Shown: one piece after another, positions 34,801 to 46,800 of the stretch
How the letters are laid out: each line of letters starts with the position of its first letter
How positions within the stretch are numbered: position 1 is the stretch's first letter
Assembly: GCA_037179385.1 (NCBI GenBank)
Contig: CM074194.1
Location: 3,675,001-3,739,000, forward strand
Direction of reading: 5' to 3'
DNA length: 64,000 nt
From: Holothuria scabra
Lineage: Eukaryota; Echinodermata; Holothuroidea; Aspidochirotida; Holothuriidae
Made by a program: the position numbers and the translations under genes
Notes under the pieces: model-generated
What the model was told of the DNA's origin: nothing
The model's input: only the letters and a program-made list of their open reading frames with translations
The model's database searches: none

Positions 34801-37800
34801 ACAGTACTGACAAACCGACACAGATGTGTTATACAGTTACCTAGATGGAAAGGTAAGGGGTATTCATACCGTTTCAAATATGGTAAATTAAAATTTCAAG
34901 TTTGGTTTCAAATACATTTCAAACATGGTGCAGTTCCTTCCCTTTAGTTGCCTTTCACAACAAGTAGGAAACACTGTGGGCATGTTCTACAACCCCCAGC
35001 CCCAGGAAGGGGATAACTATGGAGGGGCTTGCTCCGGTTTGTGGCATAGACAGTATCCACCAGTCATGGGATGAGTAATAATGGTCTTATATGTGCATTT
35101 TACAGGTGATAGGGAAAAACTACTTGCCATGCACAACCTCCTCACCTCACCTGGATGCAGTTTAACGTCACACCCAGGAGGAGCTACTGACTGGTACAGT
35201 GGTAATTGGTTGCTTAATGCAAATGTGAAAGTGACACCCAAGAAGCAGTACCACGAAGAAGGTTTTAAACCTCTGAACTAAAGGAAAGACAGGCAGCAGA
35301 AATATTGTGGTAAAATGAAAAGACGGGGGATCGGTGTATCAGCTGTATAGACTTATTTTTTGGAAAACTATGAGACAGCCTTTTTCATTATCCCTAGAAA
35401 TGATCTGTATGAAATGCACTAAACTTGATGTATGATTTAAACACTTCCATTTTCTTCTAAGAATTATTATTTACATATTACCAATTAATATATATTAAAC
35501 AATATACCAACAATAAATCTTTATGTGAGGAACTAGCACGACACAGGCAAAAAGGTTAAACTTCTTGTCCAGACCATCACTTTTCAAGTCACACGTATTT
35601 CTTAGAAATTTTCTTACCATTTTGTCAGTTTTAGCTGATTGTATTTTCTCCAAGAGTTCCTGCAGTATATGTAAAGTGCCTTCTCTCTTTTCTAACCTCT
35701 GTTCTGTCAGCTTCTTTTTCCTGAGACTGTTTTTAGCCTGTTGATTTCAAAGATGAATTAAAGGTTATTCAACAATGGACTGTGCACTAAATGTACGATA
35801 ATGCATGATTAGGGAGTAAATGCAGGAGATGTACAAACTTGGGCTGAAAAAGTTGGGAGGCTCCTTCCCCAGAAATCTGGCCATCTGGAGGGAAACATCC
35901 CTTTTCTGTACATAAAAATACAGGGAGAACTGTGGGAAAGTTTTATTCCTTCGTGGGAAATAATGCTACTCCCTTCCTGTGTACAAAGGTACAGTCTGAA
36001 TGCAGCCAGTAATAATTTTAACCCTTTAGAGTGCATTATCCTCTGTTCTATAAACATCTACAACATTGTATAACTTTTCTTTCATAATATGACTATATTT
36101 GATTTGAAAGACAGGAAAGAAATGTCACTCATTATTAACCACATTAAAACAAAAAAACTAGAGTCAGATGGAATATTCTAATTTTGGAGTGTCTTCATTC
36201 ATTTCTGTGAGCTTATCTTGGGATAATGCATTGTCAACTGACTGAATAGACCAAAAGCTGTTGAGGATTAATAATACGACGAAAAAAATCGACCAAAATA
36301 TTGTAATATATATAACTTAATGGTCCTTTTCATATTGAGATTAATGTTAAGTTTGATCTTAGATGCAATAGTCTATACTGGTATCAAACTAAAAGTGTAC
36401 CTGTCTACCATTACCATACTATTTCAATAACTCTTTGTAAAGAAATGTACCAACTCATTTAATGGAATATCCTTTTCAATGAGGATTTTACAGCCAATTT
36501 TCACAATGATCAATTTTTTCCCAAAGTTTTGGTCAAAGACATCCTTCTACAGGCATTTATGAGATGGATTGAGCTATATAGTAGTGTAGGTCCTCCTATA
36601 GAGTGCTTTCACTGAAGTCACAAGCTCCGCCCCTTTTGACAGGCAAAATCTAGTGTAGGAAGCATTGAGTGTAGCTAGCTGAGAAGCAGCTCCTGACCCT
36701 CATGTGACTGTTGCACTAAAACACTGTTGTTGATTTTTCCCTGGCAGTGGGTGGGCGTGGCTTACCAATTGTGGTCACATGACGGCACTCACATGAAAGC
36801 AATCTTAAGAGTGCTTTCACTTAAATAATCACAATTCCAAGTTCACCTAATTTTACTGAATTTTAAGACTTTTCCTGGCCTTGAAATAATTTTTCAAATT
36901 TCCATGACTTTTCCCAGGTTCTCCATGACAGCAGGAACCCTGGTTTGAGCTTGGCGAAAAGCTCCTCCATGGTTTCATTTTTTTCTTTCATTGCACAGAG
37001 TGCTTTCACTGACATCACAAGCCCCACTATTTTTGACAGGGAAACTCTAGTGTAGGAAGCATTGAGTGTAGCGGGCTGAAAACCAGCTGATGACCATCAT
37101 GTGACTGTTGCACTAAAACACTTCACTTCATTTCATTGACTTGTTAATCAATTCATCATAATGTATATAAACAAAAAATGTATTAAATTATTTCAATGAA
37201 GTACAACTTAGTAAACAATGATGTGAAGGAAGTAGAACAAAAACCTAACAGGCTTGGCAAAGTGCTCTTCTCCCTCAAGGGACGCAGAAGAAGTAAAAAA
37301 CAAAAACTCAACAAGATACACTTGTCCCCTCCCTCAGACACACCACAATCAAAGCTACATATACTACAGGAGTTTCTGTACAAGCCTGCTATCATACAAT
37401 AATAAATCAATTATAACAACAGTAATGGTAGCAAGGAAGAGTAAAGCAGGACTCATGAAGGTAGAATATTAATAGGTGCTCAAGTATAGTTTACCTAAGT
37501 TATACCTGAAAGATTTGAGGCTTGGACTGTCAATAATAGACGTGGGCGGGGTATTCAAAAAATTATGGCACGATGCTGTACACTTAATTAAGAGTGAGAT
37601 GTGCTTCTCACAGAATGTAGAAGAAGCTCAGGATTAATGTGTGGTATAACTGTGAATATGAGTACTACTTGTAAAAATGTCAGATAAAGAGTGGAGTTAC
37701 ACATATTGTGGGTAGAGCCATATGTAAACAAGTTTATTCATAGATTGATTATATCATTAAATTTTAAGAAGTTCAACAATTTAAAAAGAGGACCATGTGA

Positions 37801-40800
37801 TTACGTGGACCAGAGTGACAAACACTGCAACACCGCCCTAGCTTTGTAAAAGAACACGATTATTTAAGTTTGACCTTTTGGTACTAGACCAGACAGTGCT
37901 ACAGTGAGCAAAATGCAAAATGCAGATGAATCAAGAGCAAAATGCAAGGTACACAGGACACTTCTGGGAAGAATGTATTTTAGCTTACCAATGATACCAC
38001 CTCCTTTTGCAGTGTGGGAAGACAAGTAATGAATGTGATCTTGCCATGCTGGTCTGGAGTCAAAAATAGTCCCCAAGAATTTTATTTTGTTCACTATTTT
38101 AAGATTTTCTCCTTTTATATAATGTTGAAATTAAGATGACAGTGGCACATATAGTTATTAAAGACCAAATCTCTAATACCTATACCTGAAAGACAGTTCA
38201 CACTTTATACTAGGTTCTTTTTACAGTTAGTTTGTAAAATAAGAATTTTACAGTCCAGTTTCCAACCAATTGGTTCAAGTTCAGCTGGCCACAGCCTTTG
38301 TCCATTTTTGGCTCACTAGCTTCTTTTCCCTAATTCATTGCTTATGCTGAGCACCAAGCACAATGGCAGTAGGTTCATTTTTTGAAGAGGTTCTTTTAAT
38401 AGTACAACAATAACAAATTATACTTACTGAGGTCTTCAAACCCTTCCGTACATGAAGTCTTGCTTGCTGTTGATGGTTATGTATTTCTATAGTAAGTCTT
38501 TCTAACTGTTGACTGAGGGAGGCGACTGTCTTTTGCAACCTTGGAATAAATTAAAGAATGTGACCAAGTGTACCTTAACTAAACACAAATGAAAGTAGCA
38601 AATGAAATAAATGTGAAGAGTTAGGTATAACTGAGAGGCCGAAGCTTTATCATAGTGTGATTGTGTGTATGTATGTGCATGCATGTGGTTGAACCAGCGC
38701 ATCTAAAGGGCACTGTTCAAAGTCTTGGATAATCAGAATGCAAAAATGCATTATGTCCAATATCTTCTCCGTCAAATATTATACTAGCATGTTCATAAAA
38801 TAATTTGGTGTTACCTCAGACGACCTTCAACCTCCACTTAGAAGGGACCATTTTCTCACCATAACGCATCCACATATCAAACATGAATTTACCTATTCAA
38901 GCTTTCTACCTCGATGTAACATGTTAGCAAAGTTTTCAAAACTTGACCCCTGGTGATCCCAGATGACCTTTGACCTTCACGTAAAACTATAGGGACCATC
39001 CTCCCACCACAACACATCCACATAACATGAAACCTATCCAAGCTTCCTACTGTACATTGAGATCTGTCAGATATTGTGTTAACCAGCAAGGTGTCACAAA
39101 AACACACCATCATGACATTAAGAGGTCGCAATTTTTCAAAAGATTTGTACGCTCTGTGCCAACAAAAATGTGGTACTCCACTTGGATAGTTTTTCAGGGA
39201 GAAAGCCATATTTTCCTGTATGCTTATGGATTGTCCCCCCTTTTGTAACTCTACTTGTCCCCTGATCATTATAGTAGTTAATTAGTTGGGAATATATGAC
39301 ATGTACTGCTATTGACTTCAACCCCTGGCCTGTTTTATTATAAATTTAACAGGCAAGAAACACAAAATTAAACAAACAGCAAAAACCCTAAATATAAGCA
39401 AGCTGAAAAATGTGATCAGCCTCACTTGCTTCATTTGTATATGTTTGAAAGCTGGGATGCGAAGCCTGTCTGCAGCCTACCGAGCAAATCCTGTTTTTGC
39501 AATCCTCTCAAAGAATATGCCATACAGGCTGCTACTGTACATAGGACAGTGGGCAAAGTGCTAAGAAAAAGCTGTTTTTTGGAAAGGAACAAAGGTACTT
39601 AAAGGCCAGAAACTTTAACTTGAAAGAATTTGGAGCTATTAGATCTCTTGAGCTTCATTCATTTACTGCCAAGTAACAAACACCATGCCAGCAAGCTAGC
39701 AAAGCTGATTTGTGAGATGCCCATAAATTCTTTTCCTGAGTAGTACCCATCTGTCACCTCTACTTTGTTTAAGGAGATTTTTTAAACTGAGTGCTTTTTA
39801 TTGAGCATGTCTATTGTACAACCAACTGAAAAACTACACACAGGCCAGGAAAAGGGCAGGAAAATATACTTTTCTTCTTTGGCAGGTTGGACAACGGGGT
39901 ACCATGGGTTCCTCACTGCTAATCACCATAACCATTTTGCAGCTGAATACATCTGCTTGGACCATGAAGCTGAGGGTATACCATGCACTGGTCATGACAA
40001 TGATCCCTCACTAATCTACATGGTCCAGGGTATCTGTAGCAATGAGGGCGGAGGATTATCATGTCCCCCATATGTAGATGGTTATGAAATAATGTGTGTA
40101 GTTTGCTCACTGTAGCTTGAACTTAATACTTGTGTTGAAGTACTTCAAAGAGGACCACATCTTTGTAGAGGACAATTTTATACCACATGAAATCAACAAA
40201 CATTGAAATGACTTTTATTTGTAAGACTGTTCTAGATCCTCAAATGCTAAGGCTATGAGGGGAATGGTTCCTCATAAATAGCATTATGCTTCAGACATTT
40301 ATGGCTTAATCTAAGAGATTGGTTTCTTTGCTCTGATTTCACTTTTGTCACCATATGTGACCTCAAATGTCCTCTGACCTCCACCAAAAACAATAGGTTT
40401 CCTAAGCAGGACAAATTTATATACAGGGCTTGATTTTTGAGGTTGTCAGATTGTCTGGGGCAACTAAAATTCAACACAGGCAACCAAAAATTAAAAGTTG
40501 GTTGTTTTACAAAAAGCCATTTCTTCTCCTTAAGAATTAAAATGCAGCTTGTTTCCATCTGATTTGGGATTATTCTACTTTCTGATCATGACTCTTTCAA
40601 CATTGATCATTTTATTTCAGTCTCCAATAATAATAAGTTTTTGTCTCTCAAACATCACATTTTTATTCTGCAACACACACTCTAAAAAAATCCAAGAAAC
40701 GAAGCAGCACAATAGGTACAGGCTTCCAAACAAACAGTCTTGTAGTTGTGCCAAACATTTTTTGGACAACTGAATTTCCTTACCGACAGTTAAAACTACA

Positions 40801-43800
40801 GAAATGGTAGCTCAAAGGACAACCGTAACATTTTCTGAAAATCCAGGCTTGCAATATACCATATATTAAAATTTTCCATCATTCCTATTTTGAGATATCT
40901 TGTTTACAAGATTTTGGGGATTTTGACCCTAGTGAACCTTAATGACCTCCATAACAAGCTATGGGCTTCTTCCTCTCAACATGAAAAATCTATATACGAC
41001 ATATAACATGTATTAGCCATTGCTATCTGGAGATACAGTGTTTACAAGCAGTGTCATAAACACATACACCCACATAGGTTTTTTCCATTTAACCTAAGTA
41101 CCTTGCTGATCTTTTTTCCTTTGAGCTAACTTCCTTTAAAAATATAGACCCTCTATTGTTTTAACAGGAGAACACTCAAGAGAAATCTGTTGAATTTCCA
41201 CTGAACAAGTTGAAATCCATCATTTCCCCTCTCTGTTTGAATTAAAAACAAGTACACACACAAACACACACACATATACCACAACAGCAAGATTCCTTTT
41301 AATACCTGCCTTTGGCAAGGAATCAAAAATGGGGAGGCAGATGTCCCAGGACTCCATCACAGTCAATACACTTCTGGTAATCAAAAGTGCAAATTTCAAG
41401 CACAGAGAAACCTTTTTATGAAAGCCTATAATTTGAAGGATGAATTTGCTCAAATGCTGCTTCTCAACTTCATGGTAGCTTTTTTCTAAAAGTCCCCTAG
41501 ACTCTCTGGCGAAGAGCCGAGGGGCGAAGCCCAAACTACTGTATTACACTACTCTTTGATCAGTATCAGGTGAACTGTACAGTACATCTTTTGAGCTTAT
41601 TCAACATGTAACAGAGTACACTAAGGTGAGACAGTTCCTTGTCTATTGAGTGAGACATCACATTAAGATACTTTTCTCTCAGTACTGTGAGCTGCAAATG
41701 GTAAAATATGATATCACAAAAAGTTTAAAATTCTAGTATCTGGTTCCATTTTTTACCTGAATACTCCTATTTCTGTTTCTGTCAAAGGATCTACTGCTGC
41801 TGTTTTTGAAGATGCAAACTTAACCACCTCAAATGAAAAAAAGGAAAACAAAACAGAAATCACTGGCCAATAAAATTATTGCAAGATAATAAATACCACT
41901 CAAACTATTAGTAAAAAACTTTAAACCATCGTTACGTATATTGAAAAGCTTGAACTTGACCCACCACAAGACAAATCAACTATAAGTCCAAAGTTAAACC
42001 TTTATCAAATTATCATTTTAACGGTTTCAACAACTACTGCCAGGAAGAATAAGAATGCAAACCTTGGTAACCAGTACTGTTTCTTTGCCCATCTCCCTTC
42101 TACAGTTTATCATACACTTTCTTCATAAACAGGGTTGTCACCACACCAGGCAGTGCTACCCACCTCTGAAAACCTCTGCCCGGAACTCGCCATCAATTTC
42201 AGTATCACCGCCCGCCACATATTTCTTACCCTAACTGAATAAAATTCTTAGATATCTTTAGAATTGAGTGATAATTCCTTGTTTTTTGGAAGCACTTTCC
42301 AATCTGCAATAATTTGTCAAAGGGGAGGGGGACACTCCCTACCCCTTAGACTGCTCCCCCACAATGGTGATCAAAATTTACCTGGCTCCCAAAATGGTCT
42401 GGTGACAACCCTGTTCATGAACACCTTTCATCAAACCATGGTAACCAGTACTGTTCCTTTGCTAATCTCCCTTCCAAAGTATATCATACTCCTCGTTTTG
42501 AAGAACACCTTTCATCAAACCAAACAATTGTGGTGAAGATAAAACAGGTAAGTTTGCACACCTTTACAATCAATTGCAGGAGATATTTCTAAAGAGATGG
42601 ACTCATCATAAAAACTGCCCATTATATCCAAGAAAATAGAAAACCAACTAAACAGTCTAAGGCAGCCCAAAATGCCCACAGCGACATAAGGCAAGAGTCC
42701 CTACCCCCATCTCTACTGTCCAGGTAAAGCTTGCTCAAATTTGTTGGCAAAGCAATCCAGATGGCTATACATACAGCTCAGCTATGACCACTGAAGTTGT
42801 GATCCAAGGCATGATCCTGTTGAAAGTTCTTTATAGACCAAACATTTCTGTTTAAATAGCATTTGTTTTATAAATCATGACAAAATATTTGCCTTTAGGG
42901 CAAGCAGACTTGGATACAGCTGTTTCCAGAGCAAAACTGTGGTTTCCGATTACAGAACCCAGCTACAGGTTTAGTACTTGCCCAATTACTGTATAGCTGC
43001 TTTAACAAGCAGCACATTTGATTACCATTCCAGTACAAAAGAAGCCCCACAAGTTAGGGTTCAAGTAATGCCTTACAGAAAATTCTGAAGTAAGTAGTTG
43101 TCAAAAGGGGATAAAAAAATTACTGACTGTACTATACATTGGAGGGTTACATCCCCTTCCAGTTTAGTCTCACATAAACTGCTATCAGATATCAGCATTA
43201 GGGACTATTTTTAAATGCTTACGTAATCATGTCATTTGTACTGATTACAGTTCTTGACCAGGTCATGCATAGAAAGAACTTTCTAAATGAAAGACCAGGC
43301 TTGGGGTAATCGTAATCAGTAATCGTAATCGATTGCAATTGATTACACATTTTTAAGTAGTTGTAATTGCAATGGATTACTTTTGTGAAAATCGCAAAGT
43401 AATTGCAATCGTAATCGATTACAATGGCAAAGTAATCGCAATCGGGTTTCATTTCTGATTACATTGAAGTTGAATTGAAAAAAGAAGTAAAGTTACTAAA
43501 TAATTTTTTCAGTGCTTGGTTCTTCTGTTGGAATGACAAAATTTAATTGTCCCTCTTTCTTGGATATTCCAGCTTAAAATGAGTGAGAAGTGCATGGGTT
43601 CAGTAATCTCTACTCTGGGAGGACTTGGTTCTGTTTTGGTACTCTGCAGGGATTTGTTTTTAGTTGCACAATTTGTTTATTCAGCTCCAACACTCAATCA
43701 GAACATATCCTTGTTACACAACTGGTTGATTTGCTATTAAACACTCCATGAAGCAGTAACCATCAACCTGACAAAATGCTTCATCTAAAAGTAACTAAGT

Positions 43801-46800
43801 TTAATTGATAGGTCCATTGATAAAAACTTCCATGGGCAATGGACCAGGAGACTCCTACAGTAGTAGTAGCTATTGAAAGTGTAAGTTGATTCCTTTACGC
43901 TATTGCTCTCATTCCCTGTTTACCTGAAGTGTCAATCTTAAATGTAAGGCCTGGCTTAGAAGGTTAATGTTCTTTAAGAGATGATAGAAGAAATTGTTGA
44001 AAAGAAAATGTTCAAGTCACTGCAATGATAGTTGTAAGTGGGGTTAAAAGCTTTACAGACCGGTGTTATGTGTCTGAGTACACATTGATTATATTAGTAA
44101 AGGCAGATTATGTTTAGTTGCACTGTTTGTTGGGGTCTTCAGCTGTCATTGCAACTTTCTTAGATTGGTTAGTCTGGTTTGGTTAGATAGAGTTTTACAG
44201 CCCAGTTTCCAACCTATTGCTTAAAGTCAAGCCGGCCACAGCCTTTTTTCCAGTTGTAGCTCACTGGCTTGTTTTCCCCTACTCCACTGCTTATGGGGAG
44301 CATTACACACACAGCAGTAGGTTCCTTTTTCAGTCCTCGGTATGACTCGACCTGGGAAGCAAACCGGGCCTTCTGCGTGAGAGGCGGATGCTCTTATCGG
44401 TAGACCAAACACGCAAAAAAGATGGCTACAAAGTCAAAGAGTACTGTGTTCGAGCACTTCAACATCCCACAAACATCCTCAGCAGGCAGTAACATTGTTT
44501 ATGTGGAAACAAAATGTAATCACGATTGCAATCATGATTACATTGCAATGTAATCGCAATCGTAATCAATTGCTTTCAATTTTAGCTTTAATCGTAATCA
44601 TAATCGCAATCATAAAATATGAAGCAATCGCAATCATAATCGATTTCATTGAGATTGAGCTTTTTGTAATCCATGTTGACTTCAGATGTTTGTTACTACT
44701 GTACCCATGAACAATTCCTTCTATTCAAGATAGGTAGATTTGATCTTTTTCCACTTTGATCATCCCATGAGCAAGATTCAACTCATGTCTGCACAGCAGT
44801 AGATGTCAGTAGCCAAAGCTTTGGTTGCAGAGACAATGGTTCTACAAAGGATGAGGCATTCTTTTCTAATTTTTTAGAAAATTAGCTTCTCAAGTCACAC
44901 AATTAATTGAGATGAAAACATTACAAGGGCATTGCAACTGGGCACTGCTGCAAGTAATGGAAAAAAGTTTATTTGACTTCATCTTCATTCTCCAATGTAT
45001 TGCAACATTTGGTTATTTGATAGAAGTTATAGTCACCTCAGATGCCTGGATACTTGTTAAAATCATTCCTTGCAATATACAGCACATAATTTTTGGGACA
45101 CAAGAAGCAGTACTGCTTGCATTAAGGAACTGATTCTATGGAGAAATACTCCCCACTCACTATGAAGAGAATTGATTTCCAACAGAAAATTGAAGCCATT
45201 GCAGGGCAGGAAACCATTGGTCTACCACAGTAATAATATCTAATTTCTACAATTTAGTGAAAAAGGGGATCAATTTTCAACCCTGTCCATTTCATGACCA
45301 ATGACATGGATGGCCACACTGTGTGTGTGTTTTTCTTTTTTATTTTTGTTAATCAGAGATGATTAGCTCACTCTGAGTTTTAAGCAGAGCCAAACAGAAG
45401 CAAATAAACCCATATTTACATTCTCATCAGAAAAGAGAACACAGAATTCCCCCAAACCCATGCATTTTAATACAGTGAGAACATTTTGAGAACATTCACA
45501 AGCATTGTGTTGTACCACAAATTAAGATGAAACACTGACCATGTAAGTTTATTTAGTACTTAATGCAATTTAAATGCAGGTATTCATCCTCCAATATAGC
45601 TCCAACTATATTGGACATACCATGGTGAGTATACAAGGCCCTAATGTGTACAATCAAAACACTCTTGGTACATACATGATGTGTTATATGAGTTAATCTA
45701 GAGTTTTTGAATTTGATGTCAATCAAAGGGCTATGCAAGTTGAGAATTTCTGTAGGTTTTTGGTAAACTTTTAGTTTGGGGACAAATGGTTGCCTTCAAG
45801 CAACTTTACATGAACAGACTGTGAGTGTCATATTTTATTGATACAATGTACAGTACACTCACCTTACAACCATCTGTTAAAGTATCTACCACAACTTTTT
45901 TCTGTCTTCTCAATTCCAATATTAAAAGAGTTTTGGTTTCTTGGTCAGAACAAATGTCTGCAATGGAAGACTCAAATTCTGATTGCTCCTGTATGTGAGA
46001 TGTGATGCTGTCTGATAACGCAGATGAGTAGTGTCTAGATACAACCCTCTCAGACATATCCTGCAAGTTATAAGGAATATTAATATTATATAAACAAATC
46101 AAAACATCACAAAGTGCATAGCAAGAAAAAGGTGAACTTAGGGAATAATTTAGCATTCAAATTTTGCGTAGCAGTTTTGAAGATTTTTGAGGTCTTTCAC
46201 ACACTGTTTGTGAAAATGAAAGGGTTATGCACATGAAAAATTGCTACACAATTTTTCAGTTGTGTAGCAACTTGGCATACTTGTGTAGCAAATTGCGATG
46301 CAATACTGGACAAAATATTCCTGGAACTACTGAAAATAACACCATATGTTAAATTCTGGTTGGAAGAAAATGATCATTGCGAAAAAGAGCTATTGGTTCA
46401 TGAACATGTTGGAAGTGAAGATGTACAATAAAATCATTTAGTGCTTCAGTATTTAATGATTCATTGCAATTGACTTTAGACTTATTGAAACAATAGATTC
46501 AATGCCATCACAGCACAGAGTACTTGCTTGTAATTGCAAAGTGCAAACTTACCTCTAAGACATTCTTATGTATGTATGTTCCCTGAGGTATCCTCTGGTT
46601 ACCTTTGAGTACCGAGTTGATTGCCCATCTTGCTGGTCTGCGAACCATCACATCAGCACCCCAACCAAGCCATCCTCCAACAACATTCTTTTCAAAATCT
46701 TCTTTCTGGATAATTTTACCAGTTCTAGAATGAAATAAGTTTAAATCAAATATGATAGTCAATTTAAACCCAGTTGTATTCAGTTGATACTGTACATCAG

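Noticed and set aside
44330..44412. tRNA gene on the minus strand
   Set aside because: Box A- and B-like motifs exist, but no paired acceptor stem or clean cloverleaf is visible and the sequence continues into a repeated SINE body.
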